From assembly GCF_000149955.1 (NCBI RefSeq), contig NC_030992.1, positions 1 to 64,000 on the forward strand: DNA of 64,000 bases, read 5' to 3'. This document shows positions 1 through 11,531 of the stretch, piece after piece; the stretch's first letter is position 1, and each line of letters starts with the position of its first letter. Below the pieces are notes generated by a model. The model did no database searches and was not told where the DNA came from. It was given only the letters and a program-made list of their open reading frames with translations. The position numbers and the translations under genes were made by a program. This DNA comes from Fusarium oxysporum f. sp. lycopersici 4287. Taxonomy: Eukaryota > Ascomycota > Sordariomycetes > Hypocreales > Nectriaceae.

Positions 1-2604
1 CGGTTCAAAGTGGACACCATAACCCTGTTTGTCTCAGGATTGAATAACATGTTTGCAAGTCGCACATCTTTGTGGACCACGCCCTCTCGATGCATGGCTC
101 TCAACGACCGAATGGCCTCGTCTTCGAGCGGCCTGTCCGTGTCGCCAATTCTCTGTGCTCTGTCGATGCTGCAGCCTCCCCAGGACAGAAATGTCATGTG
201 CACTACGTAGGCCCGGTGGTCATAGTAGTAAGTCTTGTTCATCGATCCAAGGTCAATGGCACCCAGGAAAACAGGCACGTGGACGCCTTGGATTGGTTTG
301 AGACGCTCGTAGACAGCAGCCTCGTGCTCGAGATCTTTGATGAAAGCCCGCACCGTGCCCTTGCTGACAAAGGTGTAGCCATGCGCAAGTAGGGTCACTT
401 GGAAAACCACACCCCGCGCACCACCCTCCCCCAGTGGCCTGATCCCGTCGTCGAGCGACTGTTTCAGCTGCTTCCAGAGTAGGCGAAGCCACTCCTTGTG
501 ATCGACAGGATGACGTGCGCGGGCGGCGGGAGCACAGCTCTTGCCGTGAAGTGCCACGTTCGGGCACTTTGGGTCGAGAAAACCACCCTTGACCATCCCG
601 ACAAGACATTTCTGCGTACAGTACTGCCGACCCTGCTCGCCGCCTCCTCCTCCGCGCGGCCGTAACGCCAGTAACGCTAGTCGCTGGCTCCGCCTAGTTC
701 CTTGTCTTGTGTTTCGTCCGCTTGGCGTAGGCGTGTCCGGTGGCCTGGGCGCCGACTCGTCATCAGATGGTTCCTGCCTGTCGTCCTTCCTCGACGACCC
801 CTCGCCAGCCTGGCACGCAGCAGTTCGACGTGTCCTTTTGCGGGGCAAGGCCGGCGACCGATCGACATCCTTGTAGGTGGTAGGTTCATGGCCAGGTGAG
901 TAGTCTGATGACGCCGATCGTTCATTTTCCGGGATGGAACGCAATGTCGATTCGAAGTCCTCAGCCCACGTCTTCAAGTTCTTCATAGCTTTTAGACGTT
1001 CCTCCTGCCTATTCCCCCGTCGTTCTCCAGGCGAACCGAGAGCCATAAGGGTGAACGCCAGATATTGACCGACAGCCGTGCATATATGGACGTTGTTTGG
1101 ATGTGCCGACACCTCCGGACCAGGCTCTGCTAGGTGATAGTACAGCGTCTCAGGTTCGTCCAAGTCAACCTTGAGAAACACGATGGCCTCGCCAGTAGTA
1201 AGAAGACCATACCGGTATGTTCCTGGAGGGTGTGGGTGTTTTCCGGCTCGGCACGCTCGTGCGAACTCGGGCCTATTTGAGATGTTTGTCAGCAGGGTTT
1301 TTATAACCTCAGGGGAGACGGTTGATTCTATGGCTTACAGCTGCACTGGTGGTTAAAGAATTTTCGGAGCACACGATCATAAACGCCGCTTTGTGCACGT
1401 AAGAAATCAGGACCGCCAGCCGTATCCTGGTTGGAAATCGCCTGGAGGAAATCGCTAAGGATCAAATCCTCGGGCTCATCCGAGGGTAATCCAGATAGAT
1501 CCGACCACACAGATGAGTTCGACCTCGACAAAAGAAGGCTACCTCTCGATTGGGATGATGATGAGGAGCTATGGTGTCGACTAGAGCTAGGTGATGTTAA
1601 CGATGGTGTCATCGGTTGTGATGCGGCATCATCCTCCAATACGGAGGCCTCGGACCTGTTATCCTCTTCGTCTTCTGTTAAGAGATTAACATTAGACAGG
1701 GCTGAAGATGACAAGGGTAGGACGCTTGTTTCGATATCAAACTCCGGCTCAGACTCAGGTGCCGGCACCGACGAGGGTCTGGGCTCGTTGTCCGGTATAT
1801 CAGCAGGCAGGGACAAGGACGGTGTCGCATCGTCTCGAAGGCTCAAAGCAGAGAGCTCATGAGTGAATGGTAGATCTTGACATTCTGTAGCTTCTTGGAA
1901 GATTTGTTGTAATCTTGTAGCATGCCGTCGATCGCGGTATCGTTGGACACGGAGACGTGTCTGCGAGCAGGGTGATACGATATGGTCTACCTCGTAACGG
2001 CTGACGGGCGTCGCAGCTATTTGTTCACTTTGCAAAGGTGTCCTAGAGTCTGGGGTTTCCGCTGCAGAGGTCTCTTCATCCTCGTTAGTTTCGGCTGCTT
2101 CCCGGTAGCCTATGTTTGCAGAGTATGGCGTCGCAACACAGATTGTATCGGCAGGTATTTGTTCGCTAATCGGTCGCACGGGTGCTCGCAGTCGCGCGGT
2201 TGTATCCGGTCTGTGAAATGCCCCATCCGCTAAGATGATTGATTCGTCAATCGTCAAGGGCGGTTCACTAGCGAGACGTGGGCTTCGGCGACGCGAGCGA
2301 GTGGCGTGCAACGGCGGCTGTCTGTCAATTGGGAGTGGGTCGGTTCGGCTAGACGGCTGGCCATCATTACCTATCGATAATTATAAGTAAAGTCACGTAG
2401 AGTACGGATGGAAAGATGGAGAGACATGCTTGAAACAACTGGATCCTCCAGGATTGTTTCCGGGAACGATTGGCTGACTATATGGGTCTCGGCATCTTCT
2501 ATCTGTTTAGCCTGGCGGGCTACCAGACGCTGCTGTCGCTCTCGTTCTCGCCTACGAGCGGCCTTTTCTGCCTTTTGGCCTTCTGTTAATGGACGACGAC
2601 CCAT
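1..2604 (-). CDS. Fungal protein-kinase-like gene, C-terminus beyond left edge
   Basis: Starts at ATG 2602-2604 and runs leftward off the window. A short basic N-terminal exon (about 2405-2604) is followed, after a small intron near 2310-2405, by a Ser/Asp-rich low-complexity exon down to about 1340. After an intron ending near 1277 the frame stays open to base 1. This last part has a conserved region reading YGLLTTGEAIVFLK, then LYYHLAEPGPEV and CTAVGQYLAF (about 1230-1060). A Cys-bearing segment (CTQKC) follows, then a kinase-like lobe with the catalytic-loop signature VVHKDVRLAN (about 85-50) and NPET. I recall these motifs together from large accessory families of fungal kinase-like proteins. 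The position normally holding the metal-binding Asp (I-D-F) reads VSTLN, so it may be a pseudokinase. Exact splice sites of both introns are uncertain. Confidence 0.72.
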
Positions 2605-5058
2605 TCTAGCGCGCGTTGACAGAGTTGTCTTTGTGGAACAAGGAGAGAAATAACGAATAATAGAATGCTCTACTTGATGTGTTTGTTTACTTGTTTACTT
2701 GTTTATTTACTTGAACCTCACGTCTATATGCAACAGCAGGGCCTACTTTCGAGTTCACGCTTTCTTTGCTTTTTCCTATGTGACGTTGCTGATCTACACA
2801 GTATAATGAGTGCTGATAGGAAGTTTGAGATTAAGAGGGTAGAAACTAGCAGGGGTGTAGCGTTTGAGAAAACAACCAGCTGAAAATTTACGGTACATGG
2901 ACGAACCTAGGGTAGACATGGTCGTAAATAATTCTAAATGTCTATAACAAATACAAATAAAAAATCAGCGATGATTTTAGGATAAATTAATATGACTACT
3001 GATACTTATAACGTTATACTTTGTTTGATGTCCTTTCTTGTTGGGGGGGGGTTTTTCTTTTATCCTTCCTTGGCTTGATAAGCTAAGTGATTTCTTTAAT
3101 AAAATAAGATATTTGTCGATATTGTTTTTCATATTCCACTGTCAAACATCGAAATCATAATGATATGAAGTAAAACGAGATACCTGACGCTCGATTTATG
3201 CCATGGCCGAGGGCTGAGAGATATTGAACGATGAATTCTTCAGTCCTGCAAATATCGTGACTTTCCTGTAGGAGTTTTGATTGATCACGAGTCACCTTGA
3301 GCGCCAAGCTAGCAGGCAGAGGAAATTAGGGAAAACGTCTTGACTCGTGTATTAAATAAGGAAAGGAGTGACTCTAATGAACCTTGATGCGTAGTCGTAA
3401 TTTTTGTACGGTCATTGTATATTGTATGGCATCTCCAGACTCGTTATTCTTAGACTGGATGCGACTTTACTCCCAACCCTAGCATCCTGGTCAATTTATC
3501 GGCAGGGTTGGGTAGAGTGGGGTCTGTACGTTCAGTTATTCGATATTCTATTGGTTCGGTGGGTCGACCGTTCAGTTAAACGCAATACCATTGGTCTTCG
3601 GTATCAGTCACTAAAAAATGTAGGATAGACGTACTGACAAAGGATAACACGATTTAGACATTATAATACCTGGCTGATGCGAGGTACCATGGTTTCATTG
3701 GGCTATATAGAGTAATATTTATTGGGCCTTTATTTAAACTGACATTATATGGTCGCCATCGGTGTAAGGATCGAAGGAAGCTAGATTCTAGCTGGTATCT
3801 TTTCTGTGTCTTCTAGGACCTTTACAAATAGTGAATCTAGTTGAAGAACAGTGCGATGATTCTCAACGCTAAGTGCTGTATAGACAATTGTCGAGAACAA
3901 ATGGAAAAAAATCGGGCATCGAGAAGAGCAATTGTTGAGAGTATTGAGTACTGACACAGGTGCTCGAAGTAAGGTTAGCTGAGAGTGGATAGTGGAGACA
4001 TACGTTCAGTTATTCTTGATAGGATTGGCCGCAATGGCAAGCCACTTGCAGGGTTGTAACGGTACGTACCGAGCAACGTTTGGGTCTAGAGTTAGAAAAC
4101 CTCTGAGAATGGGAAGGAAAGTACGAAGAAATGCGCAACACGGATCTAAAATGTCTAAAACGAGTGATAGTGGTTGAATTACATTCTGGGCTATCGTTGG
4201 ACATGACTTACACATCATCTTTCGCAGTGGCGGATTTGTTGTGGATTTTTATCTGTGGTATTGACCTGCGACTGAAATCTCACTGACATTCATGACCATC
4301 TCAACCCTGCCCTTACTTACAACACTGATGCTGTGGCCTGCATGGCAATTAAACCTTATTATTTTCTTTTTTTTTTTTTTCGGCAGTTACAGGTTTATGG
4401 GTTGCCAGTATCACAGTGTGCACTGGTCCGCATAGGCCAAGAGGTAAAAAAAAAAAACAGTTTCTTGCAACATCAATTAGCTTAAAGGCCTTATAGATAA
4501 GAAGCAAGAAATAACTAAAAGCAAGATACTTATTAGTGGTTTTTGAGTCTACTGCATATGTAATGATGTTATTGTAAGGAAAAAGTTTACAGTTGGCGTC
4601 TCTCGTGAGTGGTATTATGATCGTGCATTTACTATATAGTATACTGATCGTATGTATTGATATGCCATGGAGCTGGTATGCTGAATTATCAGATTCGTTG
4701 CATCACGAATTATGTTAGTAAAGCTATCTATGTCGTTCAAGATTGAAAGGTAGATTCCAGTGGTTGGCTTTTCGCGCTAAACCCAATTGAATTAAATGTG
4801 AGCCAAGACTTCCAGGCCGATCCCGCGCTATACCTAATTGAATTAAATGTGAGCCAAGACTTCTAGGTGGAGCATCACGACCATCAACCTCATTTCCATC
4901 ATTACATTTTAAAACTCCATAAGTAATTCCAGAAAATAGCTATTAAGTCTGGGAAACCTTTAATTAGCTTGAAATGGTCTATTTGAGATTGTGGGTATAA
5001 GATATTATTATATTTTGAGAAAAGTGTACCCTGAACTCACGAACTTTTTGGCTAACCC
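2605..5058. other. Gene-poor interval
   Basis: I see no supportable gene in these 2.4 kb. It holds a T-rich promoter-like stretch (about 2660-2720), a G9 run near 3043-3051, long T and A runs (about 4365-4380 and 4447-4458), and a 9-bp inverted repeat (CCCAACCCT 3472-3480, AGGGTTGGG 3504-3512). A phrase TACGTTCAGTTATTC occurs at 3528-3542 and again at 4002-4016. The base composition drifts between AT-rich and ordinary. Confidence 0.6.
4773..4870. repeat. Tandem duplication, period 51 bp
   Basis: The stretch beginning CGCGCTA at 4773 is repeated starting at 4824. Both copies carry AATTGAATTAAATGTGAGCC followed by AAGACTTC(C/T)AGG, with only a few substitutions. This is a simple local duplication and no coding role is visible. 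Confidence 0.8.
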
Positions 5059-5826
5059 TTACTCCCATATCCATGAGTAAGTTTGTGATAGCCATGCAAG
5101 ACGTTTTGACGGAACAAATACAGGCACCGCTGGGTATGTGTTAGCATGGAAATTGCTGAAGAGGGGGGGACCACCTTTGTCGTAAAACTCGCAAATCCAC
5201 CATAAATCGCTCGAATCAGAATGCGTCTGTTTCACGTAGTCTTTCAAGGCCTCGATGCGATGCTGGCCAGCCATGAGCTCGGGCCTCTCGTCAATGAAAT
5301 CGGCCCAGTTTCTAAACGATAACACATATTGACGTCGGTCCTGGATATGGCTCTGATTGGTATCTGGGAGGGCGTTGATGATCATCTTTTGAACGGCGGC
5401 GGCACTGCAGGAGACCTGGATGTAGTGCTGCTCAGCTCGACGTGCGAGGCCACCATTCTGGAAAGAGCGACAAAGATGGGCGACATGGTTGCGGTCGAGG
5501 GGCCTGTTACTGCCGCGAGACCAGGAGAAGTCGAGGAGATGGATGGGTAGCTCAGCGACGGCAAGGCGGTAGGGCTCCGCCTGTTTCCTCAGGGAATCGA
5601 CCTCGGTGAAGGTTTGTGGAGCAGGCTTTGGGGATTTGGCGGGCTTGGATGGTGACGGTGGTGGTGATGATGATGATGGGATGTCGTTGACGACGGGGGT
5701 AAGGGAGGGAGAAGTGGATGGATGATGGGGTTCATGAGAAGGGTGGATAGGTGTAGTTTTCCGGCGCTTGGAGGGCCGGGGATTCGTGTTAGATTTGGGA
5801 GGCAGAGGGCGACCAATTTTGATCAT
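5059..5826 (-). CDS. ParB/sulfiredoxin-like fungal protein, possibly 3'-damaged
   Basis: A 255-residue open frame from ATG 5824-5826. The first 75 or so residues are Pro/Ser/Lys-rich and look disordered. The conserved part lies at about residues 85-220 and contains ELMAGQHRIEAL followed by WWICEFYDKG. The G-Q-H-R core resembles the phosphate-binding G-x-H-R motif of ParB/sulfiredoxin-fold proteins, and I recall similar uncharacterised fungal proteins. The last 35 residues (after YDKG) no longer look like the family, and the protein is short, so the 3' end may be truncated or frameshifted. The function is unknown. It is not adjacent to an obvious partner; tandem 62-bp repeats lie just upstream. 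Confidence 0.5.
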   Translation of the reverse strand: MIKIGRPLPPKSNTNPRPSKRRKTTPIHPSHEPHHPSTSPSLTPVVNDIPSSSSPPPSPSKPAKSPKPAPQTFTEVDSLRKQAEPYRLAVAELPIHLLDFSWSRGSNRPLDRNHVAHLCRSFQNGGLARRAEQHYIQVSCSAAAVQKMIINALPDTNQSHIQDRRQYVLSFRNWADFIDERPELMAGQHRIEALKDYVKQTHSDSSDLWWICEFYDKGGPPLFSNFHANTYPAVPVFVPSKRLAWLSQTYSWIWE

Positions 5827-6118
5827 GGTGGTGGTGAGGATGATGAGGGCAGTGGATTGGTATATATTATGTATGATGTATATTTTATCGTTACTTTGTT
5901 CCCAAGTTAGGTGAGATGTGGGAAGGAATAGTTGAGGGGAGAGAAAGAGGATATGGATGAAAGTATGAGGAGTATTATTATATCGAATGGGAGACGGGAG
6001 AGGATACAGGGATCAGAAAGGCGACCAATCAAAGAAAGGTAGGAGACAAAGAAGGGAGGGCGAATGAAAAGTGCGGAGAGGGAAATAGAAGGTTAAAAGT
6101 TTAGAGGGAGGATGGGGC

Positions 6119-6269
6119 GCACGGACACTTAAACCTGGGATTGAGATATGAATTGGCAAAAGTTTTGGAGGATTGAGGGTGCACGGACACCTGAACCCAG
6201 GTTCAAAGAATGAATTGGCAAAAGTTTTGGGAAAGGTATGGTGCACGGACACCTAAACCTAGGTTTAGG
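6119..6269. repeat. 62-bp tandem repeat, about 2.5 copies, palindromic core
   Basis: GCACGGACAC recurs at 6119, 6181 and 6243, exactly 62 bases apart. Copies one and two each continue into GAATTGGCAAAAGTTTTGG. The third copy ends in the perfect 18-base palindrome CCTAAACCTAGGTTTAGG (6252-6269). The second copy carries a degenerate version of the palindrome. Confidence 0.85.
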
Positions 6270-6361
6270 CGGGTCTGGTGTAGAAAAAATGGCAAGTTTA
6301 CTAGCAAGGTTATAAAAATGTAGAGACCTATAAGTAAAAAGGTCTAAATATTTATGACTTG

Positions 6362-6372
6362 TAACCCTAACC
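6362..6372. repeat. Short telomere-like tract
   Basis: TAACCCTAACC, which is GGTTAGGGTTA on the minus strand. It is under two repeat units, so chance is possible. It sits 26 bases beyond the point where the helicase gene is cut off, in the orientation expected if the left side had once been a chromosome end. Confidence 0.35.
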
Positions 6373-6397
6373 AGGACCCCTTCGGCGTGTTTTTTGA

Positions 6398-8447
6398 CTA
6401 CAATTCATCAACCACTATCCTGTCTAGCTGCTGCCGACTGCATAGTTGGTTGGCATACTCGAGGAAGCTTTCTGTGCAAGCTGCCTCGGCCGATACGATA
6501 ACGATAGGCGCCGATCTCCTCGAGCCCGGGTGCCAGATGTGATGCTTCAACGCAACCTTATCGAGGCGTCCGAGCATATTACCGGAAAGGGCTACGGTGG
6601 GAAGGATCAGTATGGTTGTTGCAGAACCCTCCAATGCAGCCCCGACCATGAAAATCAACGTCTTGCCAGACCCTGTCGCAAGAACAACGACGACCTGTTC
6701 GGGTGCGTGTAGACCCACCGTCGCTAGCAAGGCATCCCGCTGACCAGGACGGCGTAGCTGTAGATCGGGGTCGTTATATAAGCGGCGAGCGACTGACGTA
6801 ATGCCGTCTTCCCTAGCAACCGGTCTTGTACGAAACTGCGTCTTCTTGCACGCACTGAGCAGTGACCCTTGTGCCTGTGCCTCCGAGACCGTCCGTGGCC
6901 GCTTACCCTGGAGCACACTATCGATGCGGAATAGAGACCGCCAGCTCTGCGACGCTCGGTAAGCACGGTGGAGTGAGTTTGTCACAGTCAGGGTCGTGCT
7001 GCCGGCATAGGCAAAGTTAAACGTGCGGAAGCTGTGATTGCTCATGCCGGCGAGGTCTGCCAGCTCTGTCTCGTCTTCGACCTCGTCCAGCGTGGCGATC
7101 TCATGCAGGTGAAAATTGGCTTGCTCCTTGGGGCTGAACTTCTCTTTCGTGATGGAGGCAGCAACTTGGCGCCACCACGCCACCTGGAACTGGGGAACTT
7201 CGGCACGCGTACATGCCCTCCGGAGGCATGATGACACCATACCATCCCTCCACACCTCGCCACCAAGCTTCGACCATAGATAGGGCGACAGTAGGGCTCC
7301 GGGCTTGCTCTGGCGCAGGAAGACCTGGCGCAGTGGCGGTACAAACGCAAGGTAGGTTAGGAGGAGATCTCCAACGGCGGGAGGTAAGAATCTGATGTTA
7401 TCTTTTTCGGCCCCGGTCCGTTCCTGGCTCTTGTGATACCGCACATGTATCATAACCAACTTCTCCCATATTAGCACGGATCGGCGACGAGGGCCTGTAT
7501 TAATGTATGTAATAGAGAGCAGCTCTGGGGATCGTAGCGGAGGACCAGGGAGGATTTGGATGAGCGTTAACATCCTCCTTAAGAACTCTTGGACATGTGC
7601 CTCGTAGATGGCCATCGCTTTAGGGCAGAGGCAAGTCCTACCACCACTGCCGCCGCCGCCGCCGCTTTTCCTCAACCCCCTCTGGTCTGGTCGTATAAAT
7701 ACCCTGCGTAAGGACGCCCTACCTTCAATCTGCCGGAGTAGGGCATCGTGCGTCCCCGCCAGTATCTCCCTGTTCCTACTATCTGTCATCCATGAAGCAC
7801 CGTAGTCCTCCAGATCTAGGTCGTCGTTCAGCCTCCACGCCTCAATTGGAGCAACATCCTCCATTCCGAATAGCAGCTCGTCATATAGGAGAGAGTGTGC
7901 CTGACGGAACTCAGATAGGGCCAGCTGTGATACCTGTTCCATGCGCAGCTGCTTTCCCATATAGTCGACCGTCTCTCCATCGAGAGACCAGCGGGCCTGA
8001 TGTGTAGCAAGTTCGGTGCTGGATGCCACGAAGAGATATAGTCGCCACTGCAATATATGACCGTAGGGCGTCTCTGTCATTTGCTGGAAGTATTTCTTAC
8101 ACATCTGGTCGAGCAGGTCGGGAATTCTATCTTCGTCGTCCTGCTTCTGAAAGCATATAAAGTCAAATAGGATAAGTTGAGCAGTCCAGGTGAGCGCCGA
8201 TAGGTTGCTGTTAAAGTTACCTGGCTTATGCCAGGTACATAGCCTCCGCTGCTCCTTGTCCGACTGGCGCGTCCAGCTCTTCTTCCGGCTCTTCATAGCG
8301 CTGAAGCTCAGTATAGCAGACCGGAATGGCCTGCTCCCGACGGTCTGGCAGATAAGGGAGATGCAAAACTTGCGGATGGCATGCTTAAGCTCACAGTCGC
8401 CATCAACAACGCCATTGCCCTCGTTGCAATTGTCAGCGTGATCGTGA

Positions 8448-8478
<31 letters not shown>

Positions 8479-9736
8479 TATTCTTGCCATCCTTCCCTCT
8501 TGCCATCTTATCCTGCCTCCGTAATATACTGATGATGTTCTTCATAGCCTGCTGCTGCATAGAGGTCGCTTCGATGGTGTCTCTCGGTACTATCTGATCG
8601 TCACGCTCTCGGGTGAAATGTCCGTCGGCACGGAACACTGTGCGGTAGTAGTATGCGAGGAGCTGCTTTTGTATCCGAAAGTAGGAGGTCAAGCTCGACT
8701 CATTCTTGAAGCTGCGGAATTTATCGGCCTTGATGCTGCTTAGCTTGCTATCCTCACCACGGAAATTACTTAGTCTTTTTGCCCGCTGCTGTGTCATCTT
8801 TCGCTCGGGCGATTTGTCACTGCATAACCTATATGCATCCCGGAGCATGCCCTCTGCCGCAGCGAGGATGCGCCTGAGGTCTGTAGCGGTTCGACCGGTG
8901 CCATCTCCCTTGTTCTCGTCGTCATCGTTGTGGTCGTCGTCGTCCTCGTCATCCTCACTACAGATACCGTCGTCCAGTGGGTCTATGCTTCTCGGCAAGG
9001 CATATGACGATATGATCTCGGTGTCACGAAGTCCCCGTAGATGTGTGGGAAATCCGGTATGGATGAGCCAGGGCACCCGATCTGCTCGCGACTCATCGAT
9101 TCCTTCAACTACACTGGCCTTCTCTTCGACATCGCGCGAAGCTCGGATGACGTCTGCCTTTAGGTCCTCAAACAGCTTCCCTTCTTCCTGCGACGACGGA
9201 GATATGGGTAGTGAACTCCCCAGTGTTGGTGGTCCCGATACCGCCCCTGCTGCTCCTGCTGCTCCTGTCCTTGGCGATATTGAAGGATCATCGATGACGA
9301 AGTAGTCGATAAGCCCCTTTGCGGTGAAATATGTTTGTAGACGGCACGATCTCCAGAGTGATCTGTCGTCGGTGTACTGTGAGGCCCTCTTGCCATGCGC
9401 TGGCATATGGTCGTGCATCTTTTCGATGCGGCGTGTGCAGTAGTCGCACTCGGCATCATCAGTGCAGCAGATGTACCCTTCGTAAACGGTAAGCCCCTCT
9501 ATTGGTCGACATGGTCGCTTCCTATCAACCCGCCACTGCCGTAGCTCGTCGACTGGGCGTAGCGAGTAGCTCGAGAGCTGCTCGATGGTCAGCCGCAGCT
9601 CTTCACCTCTCATCCGGTGCGGCTGGGCCCGCAGGTGGCTCTTCCAGCTCGTCGGTCTCGGCACCAGACATGTGCCGCAGGGCCGGCAGACTATGACCCG
9701 GTGGTCGGGATCATAGGTAAAGCTGTCGAGACCCAT
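6398..9736 (-). pseudogene. RecQ / telomere-linked-helicase-like gene, truncated at DExH
   Basis: One open frame of 1112 residues from ATG 9734-9736. The N-terminus carries zinc-finger-like pairs (C17, C20, H34, H40; then CDYC with HDHMPAH near residue 100) resembling the OrsD/DUF3505 domain. The middle is a long fungal region with acidic runs, including a poly-Asp encoded by GTC repeats at about 8443-8475. The helicase begins only near the C-terminus: Walker A ATGSGKT at about residues 1020-1026, then ILPTVAL, ending at RIVVDEL. An intact RecQ-type enzyme would continue through DEcH, motif III and the whole second RecA lobe, so several hundred residues are missing and helicase activity is not expected. 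Telomere-linked helicases of fungi share this OrsD-plus-RecQ layout, as I recall. The protein could still be expressed as an N-terminal fragment. Confidence 0.8.
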
Positions 9737-10344
9737 TGTATATATTTACCGTGCGAATGATATTAAGGTAGGCCGTAGTTATAGACAAAATATGAGTGAT
9801 GATATGTGCGGGAAGTAAGTGGTCGATGGATATTATATAATATTATAAATGATATTTATTGTTGTATATATATATTTATTGATTGATATTGATGTCGATG
9901 TTGGTCGATGGATTGATTGATCTAATATATTCTTCTGACCATTAGGCTTGTTTATTTGTTTGTTTGCTTGTTTACCTTGCCTCTAGGTTCTGCTTCCCCT
10001 GCTTAGCTTTTGCTTCTTAGTGAAGTGACCAAACTTTCTTTTCTTTTTCCCTCTCTCGTTTTCCCTGGATAATATGTGATAGGCCTTATCGATAGAGGGC
10101 TGGCTGGCCGGCTGGCTGGCGGTTCATTTGGTTTTTCTTTTTCTTTCTGGTTATGCTGGGAAATTATTTTCTTTTTGGACCAATCACCGTCCACTCTTTC
10201 ACTGAAATCCTCTTTCACTTCACTTTGCTCTGACCCCTGCCGACGCCATGTCACTTCCCCCGCACATTTCGCCGTGCCGGTTACCTCCCCAACCTGGCAG
10301 GGGTCTCCTCTTTCACTGAAAGAGTCCCGAGCCATAGCGGCTAG
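9737..10344. other. Upstream region of helicase gene, no gene
   Basis: Contains the likely promoter of the helicase gene and TTGATTGAT- and GTTT-rich simple sequence (about 9860-9980). A 110-codon minus-strand frame at 10003-10335 is Lys/Glu-rich with no family features, and I do not call it. CTCTTTCACTGAAA occurs twice, near 10192 and 10308. Confidence 0.55.
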
Positions 10345-10571
10345 AACTTCTAACTATCTCTTTATATAACTTCTAGTTATTCCTTTTTATAGCTTTTAGT
10401 TATCTCTTTATATAACTTCTAGCTATCTCTTTATATAGCTTCTAGCTATCTCTTTTATATATCTTCTAGCTATCTCTTTTATATAGCTTCTAGCTATCTC
10501 TTTTATATAGCTTCTAGCTATCTCTTTTATATAGCTTCTAGCTATCTCTTTTATCTCTTTTATCTCTTTTA
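10345..10571. repeat. 24-bp minisatellite
   Basis: About nine copies of a unit like TATAGCTTCTAGCTATCTCT plus TTTA, with period 24 in the right-hand copies and slight length variation on the left. It ends in repeated ATCTCTTTT. The following base begins homology to a transcription factor that lacks its 5' half. Confidence 0.85.
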
Positions 10572-11531
10572 TACGAGTTATATAGTATTGTCAACGATGC
10601 ATTACGACGATTATATATGGGACCTATGGAGACCAGTGGGAAGTCCGACGAAACGCTTACTTCTGTCCTTCAGCTAGATAGCAGACTAACTAAGTGGGCT
10701 CGTTCGATACCTGAGCAACTGAGTTGCGCCTTTAAGCCAGACGACGAAGATTTTATTTTCCAACGACAGCGGATCGTACTACGGGCCCGGTAAGTCACAT
10801 ACTGCCCCATCATTTACTTTCATACATCTGATTGGGCGGGTTAAGATACCTCCATGCAAGAATATTGGTACTTCGCCCAGTAGTTGCCGAGCATTATTTG
10901 AAGCAAGCAAAACCAATGGACCTTCAACAGCATCCTAGAACAGACGAAAGCGTATCAAAGAAGCTAATCGATGAGTGTTTTGCCCTTTGTTTCGAAGCGG
11001 CGCACGAGACTATCGATATTCTTCATCAGAATCTGGATCTTGAAACGGTAACAGGACCAGTCCCTGCATGGTGGTTTGCGGTTCTATGTAAGACCTAAAT
11101 CACGATTGTCACCGATTGACTGTAGCTAAATGCCTCTAGTCGTGTATACAGCAGCGACAGTGCTACTCGCCAAGCGACTCAGACCTGAGAGCTACGATGC
11201 CTCCTTGTTTGAGCCGTGGCCGATTCCCACTGGATGGAACCAAGCTATCGAGTTGCTAAAAGCATATGCGCGTGTAGGCGAATCAGCCGAACGTTGCGTG
11301 GCAGCATTAGAAATACTGGCATCGAGAATAATGGACAAGTCTGGGGTCGAGGAGGATCTCAATGGACAGCAGTCACTGGAAGAGACTCAGGAGTCAATCA
11401 TAGTCCAAAACCCCGCAGGTGAACTTCCAGGTTTCAGGGGTCCTTCAATCAATTTCGATTTTGATGGAATGGACTTTGACATCAACGATATGTTTTGGCT
11501 TAATTCCTCTGCTGCAGATATTCTGTTTTAA
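10572..11531 (+). pseudogene. Zn2Cys6-type transcription factor, C-terminal remnant
   Basis: Three exons can be followed: open frame from 10572 to 10789, then 10846-11087, then 11140-11531. Introns have GTAAGT and GTAAGA donors, and the frame is kept across both joins. The first exon encodes LYSIVNDALRRLY then WARSIPEQL. The second has RYLHARILVLRPV and VTGPVPAWWFAVL, and the third VYTAATVLLAKRLRP. These are hallmarks of the C-terminal part of fungal-specific transcription factors. The DNA-binding domain and the first half of the regulatory domain are absent, because homology starts directly at the minisatellite. The first in-frame ATG is at 10617. Probably a non-functional fragment cut at the repeat. 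Confidence 0.75.

Larger units (their letters stand above)
5827..6397. other. Intergenic interval with tandem repeats
   Basis: Lies between the start of the ParB-like ORF and the broken 3' end of the helicase gene. The left 290 bases are purine-rich and hold nothing recognisable. The right part holds the 62-bp tandem repeat and an 11-bp telomere-like tract, both listed separately. Confidence 0.6.

Noticed and set aside
1431..1862. 143-codon plus-strand frame
   Set aside because: Lies antisense to the Ser/Asp-rich exon of the kinase-like gene and mirrors its biased codons.
10003..10335. 110-codon minus-strand frame
   Set aside because: Low-complexity Lys/Glu text partly produced by a short direct repeat; no conserved motif, no splice or context support.
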